Below, piece after piece: positions 1 to 7,047 of a stretch of DNA of 8,332 bases. Origin of the DNA: Paracoccaceae bacterium (GTDB taxonomy: Bacteria > Pseudomonadota > Alphaproteobacteria > Rhodobacterales > Rhodobacteraceae); NCBI GenBank assembly GCA_018647275.1, contig JABGTH010000111.1:1-8332 (forward strand), read 5' to 3'. Each line of letters opens with the position of its first letter. Within the stretch, counting starts at the first letter, position 1. The translations under genes were made by a program, and so were the position numbers. Below the pieces are notes generated by a model, which worked only from the letters and a program-made list of their open reading frames with translations, made no database searches and was not told the origin of the DNA.

Positions 1-457
1 CGGTTTCGGTTGCTTTGCCAAACAGTGCTGTGGGATCCTCATGATCATTAAGGTAGGGGACTTTGTGCAAAGTACCGCCGAAGCCTGCCACGTGGTAATT
101 GAACGTCGGATAGGCCCCGTCTGATGTGACGACGGCATCGCCATCTGCAACAAAAAGGCGGACCAAGTAGCCCAATAAGCCATCAATCCCTTCGCCAACA
201 ACGATATGGTCAGCTGTACAACTGTGGTGTTTGGCAAGGGCATGCCGCAAGTCATAGCTTTCTGGATCGCCGTACATCCATTGGGCGGTTTCGGCCATGG
301 CCCGAACTGCCTGTGGGGATGGGCCGAACACATTTTCATTCGCACCAAGGCGCGCACCAAAGGCACGCCCTTGTGCCCGTTCTTGGGTTTCGGGGCCCAC
401 AAATGGCACGGTTGATGGCAATGATTGGGCGAGAGCGGTAAGGTGAAAATCTGTCAT
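1..457 (-). CDS. HisC-like PLP-dependent aminotransferase (class I/II), C-terminus cut off by the window edge
   Basis: The first 152 codons of an aminotransferase are present, reading left from an ATG at 457-455; the rest lies outside the window. The sequence shows LGANENVFGPSP (residues 38-49), the counterpart of the NENPxGPSP segment of histidinol-phosphate aminotransferases; MYGDPESYDLR (61-71), which matches the YPDPxxxxLR substrate/cofactor segment; GEGIDGLLG (88-96), at the place of the usual GSDE cofactor-phosphate segment; and DGAYPTFNYH (113-122), the PxYxxY-like aromatic stretch that stacks on PLP. The Schiff-base lysine would lie further on and cannot be checked. Members are cytosolic and transfer amino groups between amino and keto acids. 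Such proteins are often labelled HisC, but the GEGIDGLL variant suggests a separate subgroup, so histidine biosynthesis is not assured. A possible AGGA ribosome site lies about 12 nt upstream. The gene is divergent from the small ORF at 554. The fold is near certain; the substrate is unknown. Confidence 0.88.
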   Translation of the reverse strand, partial: MTDFHLTALAQSLPSTVPFVGPETQERAQGRAFGARLGANENVFGPSPQAVRAMAETAQWMYGDPESYDLRHALAKHHSCTADHIVVGEGIDGLLGYLVRLFVADGDAVVTSDGAYPTFNYHVAGFGGTLHKVPYLNDHEDPTALFGKATET

Positions 458-553
458 TTCAAATGCGTATCCTATGGCGCTGTGGGCGGGCAACCCTTGA
501 AAACGGTATGATGTTTGCTTAATGGAGAATGGTTCGCAACTGTAGGTTTCGAA
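458..553. other. Divergent intergenic region between the aminotransferase and the small ORF
   Basis: This 96-bp spacer separates two divergent genes, so it should hold promoters for both. On the plus strand TATGAT at 507-512 resembles a -10 box and would give a short leader before the ATG at 554, but I find no convincing -35 element at the right distance. On the minus strand AGGAT, about 12 nt before the aminotransferase ATG, may be its ribosome site. No operator-like symmetry was noticed. Confidence 0.35.
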
Positions 554-730
554 ATGGCTAAGATGGCACGTTGTGGACTTACGGCAGCAACAATGGCGAC
601 AGGCGCGATGTGCTTTGTACCTGCTGGTGTTGGTATTGCTGCAAAAGCTTCGCAGGGACGTTGGATCACCAAAGTAGGCTATGACAAAGGCCTTGGCATG
701 ATGCGTGCAGTTGAACGCTTCGTTCCCTAA
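554..730 (+). CDS. Small hypothetical protein with one N-terminal hydrophobic segment (58 aa)
   Basis: I do not recognise this protein. It begins with MAKMARCGLTAATMATG, has a hydrophobic Ala/Gly/Met-rich stretch from about residue 8 to 30, and then a positively charged tail with ASQGRW, KVGYDKGLGMMRAVERF and a terminal VP. That layout fits a signal peptide or a single membrane segment with a short basic domain. The ATG at 554 is preferred because AGG (544-546) lies 7 nt upstream; the frame is open back to a TTG at 515, which has no good ribosome site. Codons follow the pattern of the neighbouring genes (G-starting codons frequent, mixed third bases), whereas the overlapping antisense frame (672-472) reads like a shadow. 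The crotonase gene starts 62 nt downstream on the same strand, so the two may be cotranscribed. Reality as a gene is likely but unproven; function unknown. Confidence 0.55.
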   Translation: MAKMARCGLTAATMATGAMCFVPAGVGIAAKASQGRWITKVGYDKGLGMMRAVERFVP

Positions 731-792
731 CGTCCTGCTGGCATTTGGTGCGCCAATCGTCTGTTGTGTCTGCAAGCATTTGGAGAGACATC

Positions 793-1581
793 ATGAGCCG
801 CATATCCGTCACCTATGAAAAACACATCGCGCATGTGCTCCTAACCCGCAGTGATAAAATGAACGCTGTCGATCAGGAAATGATCACGGCGATCATTGCG
901 GCAGGTGATGAGATTGCGACATCTGATGCACGTGTTGTTGTGCTGTCTGGCGAGGGGCGTGCCTTTTGCGCGGGCATCGATATTGGCAGCCTTGGACAGA
1001 TGATCGGTGTCGATCCGGCAGGGCAGTTGATGCCACGCACCCACGGCAATGGAACCACAAATCAGTGGCAAGAGGTAGCGATGATATGGGCGCGTTTGCC
1101 GATCCCTGTGATTGCGGCGCTGCACGGTCCTGTGTTTGGGGCAGGGTGCCAATTGGCGCTTGGGGCTGATATTCGTATTGCTGGCCCAGATACCAGGATC
1201 GCGGTGATGGAGCTGAAGTGGGGCATCGTCCCTGATATGGGCGGCATGGTGCTATTGCCGAAATTGGTGGCACCTGATGTGATGCGCAAATTGACGTATA
1301 CCGCGACGCCTGTTTTGCCAGATCAAGCGTTGGCTTGGGGATTAGTCACTGAACTGGCGGATGATCCACTGGTTGCCTCGATGGAATTGGCGACAGAAAT
1401 TGCAGGGCGCAGCCCATCAGCCATTCGTGCGGCAAAGCGGCTGATGACCTTAAGTGAGACCGCATCGGACACAGAAATCCTGTTGGCCGAAAGCCAAGAA
1501 CAAGCAGCGTTGGTTGGAACACCTGAACAAATGGAAGTGGTTGCTGCAACGTTTCAAAAACGTCCAGCCGTCTTTAAGTAA
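793..1581 (+). CDS. Crotonase / enoyl-CoA hydratase-isomerase family protein (262 aa)
   Basis: This is a full-length single-domain crotonase, cytosolic and expected to act on acyl-CoA thioesters. Visible signatures are GEGRAFCAGIDI (residues 54-65), the first oxyanion-hole loop that also holds the CoA; HGPVFGAGCQLALGADIRIA (111-130), the second oxyanion-hole helix; and MELKWGIVPDMGG (139-151). Compared with rat enoyl-CoA hydratase, the Glu164 position is kept (E140) but the Glu144 position is Gln (Q120). D148 lies eight residues after E140, the spacing of Glu196/Asp204 in dienoyl-CoA isomerase. This residue set argues against plain hydratase activity and leaves isomerase or another crotonase reaction open. 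The start at 793 is chosen because GGAGAG (782-787) sits 5 nt upstream; the longer frame from 745 would add 16 non-conserved residues from a TTG. The gene is convergent with valS and ends just before a strong hairpin. Family certain; reaction unassigned. Confidence 0.93.
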   Translation: MSRISVTYEKHIAHVLLTRSDKMNAVDQEMITAIIAAGDEIATSDARVVVLSGEGRAFCAGIDIGSLGQMIGVDPAGQLMPRTHGNGTTNQWQEVAMIWARLPIPVIAALHGPVFGAGCQLALGADIRIAGPDTRIAVMELKWGIVPDMGGMVLLPKLVAPDVMRKLTYTATPVLPDQALAWGLVTELADDPLVASMELATEIAGRSPSAIRAAKRLMTLSETASDTEILLAESQEQAALVGTPEQMEVVAATFQKRPAVFK

Positions 1582-1582
1582 A

Positions 1583-1609
1583 CGTTGCGCCCGCGAATGG
1601 GGCGCAACG
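1583..1609. terminator. Bidirectional hairpin terminator between convergent crotonase and valS
   Basis: A perfect 10-bp inverted repeat, CGTTGCGCCC (1583-1592) and GGGCGCAACG (1600-1609), with a 7-nt loop starts one base after the crotonase stop and ends 10 bases before the valS stop. Read on the minus strand it is followed by TTTACTT, a modest U-rich tail for valS; on the plus strand the tail is not U-rich. Its position between converging genes supports a shared terminator. Confidence 0.75.
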
Positions 1610-1619
1610 CTATGATCAA

Positions 1620-4487
1620 TTAGCCAAGTTCAGAGATGCGAGCCAACGCGTCTTTCAACTTGGATTCTTCATCCTCGCGCAGTGCTAGGTTGGCTTTGGT
1701 CTCTTCAATGACCTCAGCCGGTGCACTGTCTGCGAATTTAGGGTTATTCAGGCGGCCGCGTAGACCAACCAATTCCTTGGCCAATTTACCAAGTGTCTTT
1801 TCAAGGCGAGCCTTTTCAGCTGCAACATCGATGATGCCATCTAGCGGAATACCGAATGCGCCGCCGCTAACTGCCAAAGCTGCGGTGCCTTTTGGCATTG
1901 TATCAACCGCTGTTAGGCTCTCGATACGGGCAAAGCGCTTTATCAACGCTTCGTTTTGATCCCACGCAGATGTTGCCGCAGCATCCATGCTAACAACGAC
2001 TAACGGCACGAAATCACCACCTGGTACGTTCATTTGGGCACGGGCCGAACGGACCGCCTCGATCATCGCAACGGTCCATGACAAATCAGCGTCCGCTTGC
2101 GCGTCAACCAGATCTGCGGCTGTGTATGTTGGCCAGTCGGTGTGAACCAACATCTTTGGACGCTCTTTAGCGCCCCACAAATCTTCGGTTACAAACGGCA
2201 TAATCGGGTGCAACAGGATCAAGCATTGATCGAACGCCCATGCATATGTCGCCTTGGTTTCAGCGGCCACAGCTGCGTCATCACCGTCCAGAACGGGTTT
2301 GGTGAACTCAAGGTATTGGGAGCAGAAGGTGTTCCACACAAAGCTATACAGCGTGCTGGCCGCATCGTTGAAACGGTAGGTTTCTAGGGCTGCGTCTACG
2401 GCTTCGCGGGTTTTGGCAATCTCGCCCTTGATCCAGTTGTTCAACGGGAGGGTTGTTTCTGGCACGCCGTCCGCATGTGGCACATCAAAAGTGCCTTTGA
2501 AATCACCATAAGTGCCGGCATTCCACAGCTTGGTCACGAAGTTGCGGTAGCCTTCGATCCGTTTTGTATCGAGTTTCAACGCACCACCAAGGGAAGCCAT
2601 GGCCGCATTGGTAAAGCGCAGCGCGTCGGCACCGTATTCGTCGATGATGTCGAGCGGATCGATAACGTTGCCCGTTGATTTGCTCATCTTCTTGCCGTTG
2701 GCATCGCGCACAAGGCCGTGCAGGTATACGGTATTGAACGGGATTTCATCGACTACTGCAAGCTGCATCATCATCATCCGCGCGACCCAGAAGAACAGGA
2801 TATCTTGACCTGTGATCAGGTCAGAGGTTGGGAAATAACGTTTAAGTGCGTCGGTTTCTTCGGGCCAGCCGAGTGTGCCGATGGGCCAAAGGCCAGATGA
2901 GAACCATGTGTCTAGGACGTCGGGATCGCGGGTCAGCTCAACGCCTTCGCCAGCTTTAGCCTGAGCCTCAGCCTCAGTCGTTGCGCAGAATTGATTGCCG
3001 TCAGCATCAAACCAAACCGGTATCTGGTGACCCCACCAAAGCTGGCGAGAGATGCACCATGGTTCGATATTGTCCAACCAGTTGTAATAAACCTTCTCGC
3101 CGCTTTCCGGCATGATTTTCACATCACCATTGCGCACAGCATCCAAAGCTGGGCCAACGATTTGATCCGTATCCACAAACCATTGGTCCGTCAGTAACGG
3201 TTCGATCACAACCTTTGATCGGTCGCCAAACGGCTGCATGATCGGCTTGTTCTCAACGTAAGGGATCAGCGCTGTTGTCTCTTCACCTTCATCATCCGTT
3301 GTGGTGACGGGCACCATAACGGCCAACCCTTCATCGGTGATGTCTTGGACAACCTTCTTGCGCGCCTCAAAGCGATCCATGCCACGGTATTCTTCGGGCA
3401 CAAGGTTCATCGCGGCGATTATCGCCTCGTCGAATTTTTGGGTGCCATTTGCAATCGCTTGGGCCACGGCAGCTTCTTCAGCATATGGCTTACCATCTGT
3501 GCGCATTGCGGCTTTCGTGTCCATTAGGTTGAACATCGGAATGCCGCCACGTTTGGCAACTTGATAGTCGTTGAAATCGTGGGCACCCGTGATCTTCACC
3601 GCACCAGATCCGAAATCCTTGTCAGGGTATTCATCTGTGATAATCGGGATCAGGCGGCGGAATTCTTTCGGACCAACAGGTATTTCGCACAGCTTACCAA
3701 CGATAGACGCGTAACGTTCGTCCGATGGATGCACAGCAACCGCGCCATCACCCAGCATGGTTTCTGGACGTGTGGTTGCGATTGAAATGTAATCACGGGT
3801 CTCTTCCAACGTGACATTCCCGTCCTCATCTTTTTCGATGTAGGTATAGGTCGCGCCACCAGCGAGTGGATATTTAAAGTGCCACATGTGGCCCGGCGTC
3901 TCAACATTTTCGACCTCAAGATCGGAAATCGCTGTCTCGAAATGCGGGTCCCAATTGACCAGACGTTTACCGCGATAGATCAGGCCCTTCTTATACATTT
4001 CAACAAAGACTTTGATCACGGCGTCAGGGAAATTGCCGGACATGGTGAAGGCTTCACGATCCCAATCACATGACGCACCAAGGCGTTTAAGCTGATTGAT
4101 GATCTGACCGCCGGATTCTTCTTTCCACTCCCAAACCTTTTCAAGGAACGCATCGCGCCCCATTTCAGCGCGCGAAGGCTGCTGTGTTTCAGCCAGTTTG
4201 CGCTCCACAACCATTTGCGTGGCGATGCCCGCGTGGTCCGTGCCCGGCTGCCATAGCGTGTCAAAACCCTGCATACGCTTCCAGCGCATCATGATGTCTT
4301 GAAGCGTGTTGTTGAACGCGTGACCCATGTGCAAAACGCCTGTGACGTTTGGCGGGGGGATCATGATGCAATAGCTGCTGGCCTCTGGCTTGGCATTTGC
4401 GCCTGCCACAAAACAACCGGCCGCTTCCCATGCTTGATAGAGACGGGGTTCTGCGGTTGTCGCGTCGAATTTCTTTTCCAGCGCCAT
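1620..4487 (-). CDS. valS: Valyl-tRNA synthetase (955 aa)
   Basis: This class I aminoacyl-tRNA synthetase joins valine to tRNA-Val in the cytosol, using ATP, and edits mischarged threonine. It is complete, and its 955 residues match the usual bacterial length. In order: an N-terminal Rossmann half with [17 protein letters not shown] (44-60), the HIGH-type signature; [13 protein letters not shown] (79-91); the CP1 editing domain with [20 protein letters not shown] (238-257) and [15 protein letters not shown] (294-308); the second Rossmann half with [16 protein letters not shown] (477-492), [15 protein letters not shown] (521-535) and KKMSKSTGN (599-607); an anticodon-binding helical domain (about 680-830); and a C-terminal coiled-coil arm rich in Lys, Glu and Leu (about 885-952). 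The ATG at 4487 is preceded by AAAGGATA, whose AGGA core is 10 nt away. A 76-nt gap carrying a palindrome separates it from the enolase-superfamily gene upstream, so it may have its own promoter. Nothing looks broken or unusual. Confidence 0.98.
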   Translation of the reverse strand: MALEKKFDATTAEPRLYQAWEAAGCFVAGANAKPEASSYCIMIPPPNVTGVLHMGHAFNNTLQDIMMRWKRMQGFDTLWQPGTDHAGIATQMVVERKLAETQQPSRAEMGRDAFLEKVWEWKEESGGQIINQLKRLGASCDWDREAFTMSGNFPDAVIKVFVEMYKKGLIYRGKRLVNWDPHFETAISDLEVENVETPGHMWHFKYPLAGGATYTYIEKDEDGNVTLEETRDYISIATTRPETMLGDGAVAVHPSDERYASIVGKLCEIPVGPKEFRRLIPIITDEYPDKDFGSGAVKITGAHDFNDYQVAKRGGIPMFNLMDTKAAMRTDGKPYAEEAAVAQAIANGTQKFDEAIIAAMNLVPEEYRGMDRFEARKKVVQDITDEGLAVMVPVTTTDDEGEETTALIPYVENKPIMQPFGDRSKVVIEPLLTDQWFVDTDQIVGPALDAVRNGDVKIMPESGEKVYYNWLDNIEPWCISRQLWWGHQIPVWFDADGNQFCATTEAEAQAKAGEGVELTRDPDVLDTWFSSGLWPIGTLGWPEETDALKRYFPTSDLITGQDILFFWVARMMMMQLAVVDEIPFNTVYLHGLVRDANGKKMSKSTGNVIDPLDIIDEYGADALRFTNAAMASLGGALKLDTKRIEGYRNFVTKLWNAGTYGDFKGTFDVPHADGVPETTLPLNNWIKGEIAKTREAVDAALETYRFNDAASTLYSFVWNTFCSQYLEFTKPVLDGDDAAVAAETKATYAWAFDQCLILLHPIMPFVTEDLWGAKERPKMLVHTDWPTYTAADLVDAQADADLSWTVAMIEAVRSARAQMNVPGGDFVPLVVVSMDAAATSAWDQNEALIKRFARIESLTAVDTMPKGTAALAVSGGAFGIPLDGIIDVAAEKARLEKTLGKLAKELVGLRGRLNNPKFADSAPAEVIEETKANLALREDEESKLKDALARISELG

Positions 4488-4512
4488 GGCTACGGTATCC
4501 TTTGGTCGTGGG

Positions 4513-4529
4513 TGTTTTAAGTTAAAACA
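4513..4529. promoter_or_regulatory. 17-bp perfect palindrome in the valS upstream region
   Basis: TGTTTTAA-G-TTAAAACA is a perfect A/T-rich palindrome with a single central base, centred about 34 nt before the valS start codon. A hairpin with a 1-nt loop is unfavourable and there is no U-tract, so a dimeric protein-binding site fits better than a terminator. No clear -35/-10 pair could be fixed around it. The regulator, if any, is unknown, and chance cannot be excluded for so A/T-rich a site. Confidence 0.3.
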
Positions 4530-4563
4530 TCAGATAGCGAAACGCAGGCGCAAGGGAAAGGCA

Positions 4564-5793
4564 CTAAGTCTTGATCGGGGCCCCACCTGCAAAGGAATTG
4601 CCATTCACATAGTCACAGGGCACTTCTTGCATTTCTAAATGCAGACCATCGTCAATGTATGGGTGGGCGCGCGCCAGTGCTTCGTCGACATCAATGCCAA
4701 GGCCAGGGGCTGTTGGAGGGGTGATAAAACCGTCCTCAACGCGAATGCTGCCTTTGATCAATTGGTCGTGGAATGGGGTTTCAATGCACTCACACATCAG
4801 GATGTTGGGGATGGATGCGGCGTACTGGATGTTGGCGGCCCACTCGATTGGACCCGCATACAAGTGCGGTGCCATCTGCGCGTTGTAAACCTCAGCCATC
4901 GCCGCAACCTTTTTCATCTCCCAGATACCGCCTGCACGGCCCAATGCAGGTTGCAATATCGCGGCGGCCCCGCTGCGCAAGACGGGGGCGAACTCGGCTT
5001 TTGTTGTCAATCTCTCACCTGTCGCAACAGGTATGCGGGTGCTGCGTGCCACTTGAGCCATTTGCTCCACCGCGTCTGGTGGCACAGGTTCTTCGTACCA
5101 AAGTGGGCTATAGGGTTCGATGGCTTGGGCCAACCGAATAGCACCCGCCGTAGTGAACTGGCCATGGGTTCCAAATAGCAGGTCCGCCTTGTCACCAACG
5201 GCCTCGCGGATGGCTTTGCAAAAGGCCACAGATTGGGTGATGTCACTCATGGCAGGCATGTGTCCACCACGCAGTGTGTATGGGCCAGCAGGGTCAAACT
5301 TAACCGCTGTATATCCACGCACCACGCAATCAAGTGCAGTCTCGGCAGCCATCTTTGGTGAAGTCCAAAAGGCATTTATGTCGTGGTGAGGCAAAGGATA
5401 AAGGTAGGTATAGGCACGTATGCGATCATTCATGCGCCCGCCAATTAGGGCGTGAACTGGCCGATCACGGTCTTTGCCCAAAACATCCCAGCATGCGATT
5501 TCAAGTCCAGAAAATGCGCCAATAACAGTAAGGTCAGGGCGCTGCGTAAATCCAGAGGAGTAAATACGGCGATACATCAATTCGATGTTCTCAGGGTTCT
5601 CGCCCTGCATATGGCGGGCAAAAACGTCCTCGATCACAGTTTTCATCGCAATCGGCCCGACAGAGGAAGCATAGCATTCCCCCCAACCAACGATGCCGGT
5701 GTCCGTGGTGACCTTAACCAAGATCCAATACCGACCGCCCCAACCAGGTGCGGGTGGCGCTGTAACAATGACTTCTAAATCTTGCAGCTTCAT
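4564..5793 (-). CDS. Mandelate racemase / galactonate dehydratase-like enolase-superfamily protein (409 aa)
   Basis: The protein has the two-part enolase-superfamily layout: an N-terminal capping domain (about 1-125, with GIVGWGECYAS at 33-43) and a (beta/alpha)7beta barrel. Aligned by eye to E. coli D-galactonate dehydratase (DgoD) from memory, a constant offset of 25 residues places E234 (WYEEP), E260 (ATGER), H310 (MAPH) and E335 (CECIE) on DgoD Glu209, Glu235, His285 and Glu310. H210 matches His185, but the metal-ligand Asp183 position is Gly208 (FGTHGQ, 207-212). Family members abstract a proton alpha to a carboxylate with Mg2+ help, often dehydrating sugar acids; the substrate here cannot be named. 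The C-terminal segment with PPTAPGLGIDVDEA (359-372) and LHLEM (384-388) is typical of bacterial MR-group proteins. The ATG at 5793 has only a weak ribosome site (GAAG about 11 nt upstream). A hairpin repeat separates it from the upstream alcohol dehydrogenase gene. Cytosolic; fold certain, activity inferred. Confidence 0.9.
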   Translation of the reverse strand: MKLQDLEVIVTAPPAPGWGGRYWILVKVTTDTGIVGWGECYASSVGPIAMKTVIEDVFARHMQGENPENIELMYRRIYSSGFTQRPDLTVIGAFSGLEIACWDVLGKDRDRPVHALIGGRMNDRIRAYTYLYPLPHHDINAFWTSPKMAAETALDCVVRGYTAVKFDPAGPYTLRGGHMPAMSDITQSVAFCKAIREAVGDKADLLFGTHGQFTTAGAIRLAQAIEPYSPLWYEEPVPPDAVEQMAQVARSTRIPVATGERLTTKAEFAPVLRSGAAAILQPALGRAGGIWEMKKVAAMAEVYNAQMAPHLYAGPIEWAANIQYAASIPNILMCECIETPFHDQLIKGSIRVEDGFITPPTAPGLGIDVDEALARAHPYIDDGLHLEMQEVPCDYVNGNSFAGGAPIKT

Positions 5794-5810
5794 AACGGGC
5801 CCAACTTCAT

Positions 5811-5864
5811 CTTACCAAATAAACTTCTGGGGGGATCGCCAAAGGCGAGCGGGGGCAGCGCCCC
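5811..5864 (-). terminator. Double-hairpin G/C-rich repeat acting as terminator of the alcohol dehydrogenase gene
   Basis: Four bases after the dehydrogenase stop (read on the minus strand) come a GGGGC-loop-GCCCC hairpin (5864-5852, 3-nt loop), then TCGCC-TTT-GGCGA (5848-5836), a run of six C (5834-5829), and an A/T-rich tail with TTTATTT (about 5823-5817). The composite resembles hairpin repeats I recall between Rhodobacterales genes, where they follow stop codons. Terminator role is inferred from position and structure; repeat status needs the rest of the genome. Confidence 0.6.
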
Positions 5865-5867
5865 ATT

Positions 5868-6959
5868 CTACCTATCAAATATTATCACGTTGCGCCGCGC
5901 AGAACCGGTTTTAGTATCGGCAATCGCCTCGTTGATTTGGTCCAATGACCAACGGCCAGAAATTAATTCATTCAACTTTAAACGCCCCTGGATGTACAAA
6001 TCGACCATCCATGGAATATCGCGCTGAATAACAACGTCTCCCATCTTTGATCCAATCATGCCCTGACCCACAGCCGCTAACATGACGGGCTCAAATTCAG
6101 CCATTGCGCCTGAATGGGGCATGCCAACCATGATGACTTTGCCACCGCGGCCCAGATATCTAGGTGCATCCTCATAGGCTGGGATTGCGCCAACAGTGAC
6201 GATTACCGCTTCCGCGCCGCGCCCACCCAATGCCTTATAGCTTGCGCGCCATGGTTTTTCGGCAGTGGCAAGCACACCATGGGTTGCGCCAAATTCTTTG
6301 GCGATGGCCAGTTTTTCTTCACTCATATCAACGGCAACAATGCGTCGCGCACCGGCAATGCGGGCACCTTGAATGGCGTTCAGGCCAACGCCCCCAGCAC
6401 CAATGACGACAACGTCTTGTCCGGCACGCAGATTAGCAGCGTTAATAACTGCCCCAACGCCAGTGATCACGCCACATGCAATCAAGCTGGCAGCATCTTT
6501 TGGAATGTCATGTGAAATTTTGACCAGTTGGCGTTGGTCAACGACGACTTTTTCGGCAAACCCACCGGTTGCCATCGCTTGGTGTAATTTTCCACCGTCA
6601 GCTGTTTTGATCGGCCCGCGGTCGCCATCATAAGAGGTTTCGCAGACCGTTGGCTTACCGCCAGCACAGCTTGGGCATGTGCCGCAAGATCGTATCAATG
6701 TAACAACAACACTGTCTCCTACGGCCAATCCGTTCACACCATTGCCGACAGCACTAATGCGACCTGCGGCTTCGTGGCCGTACACTGCTGGTAATGACCC
6801 ACCCCATGCGCCACCTGCGAATGAGATGTCCGAATGGCAGATCGCAACAGCGTCCAATGTTACTTCGACTTCGCCCATTTCAGGAGATCGCAATTGAATA
6901 TCTTCAACACGCAATGGTTCTCCAAATGAGTGGCAGACGGCGGCTTTAATTGTTTGCAT
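5868..6959 (-). CDS. Zn-dependent MDR-family alcohol dehydrogenase (363 aa)
   Basis: This is a complete medium-chain dehydrogenase/reductase that should oxidise an alcohol (or reduce an aldehyde) with a nicotinamide cofactor in the cytosol. Catalytic-zinc ligands are C41 (AICHSD), H62 with E63 (YGHEAAGR) and C162 (IACGVITG). The structural-zinc lobe has C92, C95, C98 and C106 (CGTCPSC...C). The Rossmann domain starts near 181 with VVVIGAGGVGLNAIQGA (183-199), and the acidic D211 after IVAV favours NAD+ over NADP+. Length and the insert around 108-130 (YDGDRGPIKTADGG) resemble class III/aryl-alcohol-type enzymes, but nothing visible fixes the substrate, so no gene symbol is given. The ATG is supported by GGAG 5 nt upstream. 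It lies 88 nt after the MFS transporter gene and 74 nt before the enolase-superfamily gene, on the same strand; the downstream hairpins suggest the transcript mostly ends there. Family very sure; role unknown. Confidence 0.95.
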   Translation of the reverse strand: MQTIKAAVCHSFGEPLRVEDIQLRSPEMGEVEVTLDAVAICHSDISFAGGAWGGSLPAVYGHEAAGRISAVGNGVNGLAVGDSVVVTLIRSCGTCPSCAGGKPTVCETSYDGDRGPIKTADGGKLHQAMATGGFAEKVVVDQRQLVKISHDIPKDAASLIACGVITGVGAVINAANLRAGQDVVVIGAGGVGLNAIQGARIAGARRIVAVDMSEEKLAIAKEFGATHGVLATAEKPWRASYKALGGRGAEAVIVTVGAIPAYEDAPRYLGRGGKVIMVGMPHSGAMAEFEPVMLAAVGQGMIGSKMGDVVIQRDIPWMVDLYIQGRLKLNELISGRWSLDQINEAIADTKTGSARRNVIIFDR

Positions 6960-7047
6960 GAAGGCTCCATTAGCTCAGGATTTTTATCATGCTGGCTTGT
7001 GTCGGCGCATAGCTCAAGTAAAAAGGTAACCTTGGGGGCTGGACTGC
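6960..7047 (-). other. Intergenic spacer between the MFS transporter and alcohol dehydrogenase genes
   Basis: This 88-nt gap contains the GGAG ribosome site of the dehydrogenase close to its start. Soon after the transporter stop (minus strand) there is a short AAGG-TTA-CCTT stem running into TTTTTA, at most a weak terminator. A GATAAAA stretch could be part of a -10 region, but no matching -35 box was found. Whether the two genes share a transcript cannot be decided. Confidence 0.3.

Noticed and set aside
472..672. A 66-codon minus-strand frame overlapping the small plus-strand ORF
   Set aside because: Its Pro/Ala/His-rich sequence looks like a reverse shadow, and the plus-strand frame has the better start site and codon pattern. 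Some doubt remains because both are short.
747..758. Near-palindrome around TTGGTGCGCCAA between the small ORF and the crotonase gene
   Set aside because: Only four clean base pairs plus a wobble, with no U-tract; too weak to call a terminator or operator.
745..792. Extended N-terminus of the crotonase from a TTG
   Set aside because: The 16 extra residues are unlike crotonase starts, and the ATG at 793 has a strong GGAGAG site 5 nt upstream.
893..1273. A 126-codon minus-strand frame opposite the crotonase gene
   Set aside because: It lies wholly within a well-supported gene and has a Pro/Ser/Gln-rich shadow composition without any family signature.
4639..5178. A 179-codon open frame on the plus strand, opposite the enolase-superfamily gene
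   Set aside because: It is fully antisense to a clear gene, rich in Cys, Arg, His and Trp in a way typical of shadow frames, and has no recognisable domain.
6971..7016. Direct repeat TAGCTCA (6971-6977 and 7010-7016) before the alcohol dehydrogenase gene
   Set aside because: Seven bases, two copies, no symmetry and no extension of the match; expected by chance at this scale.
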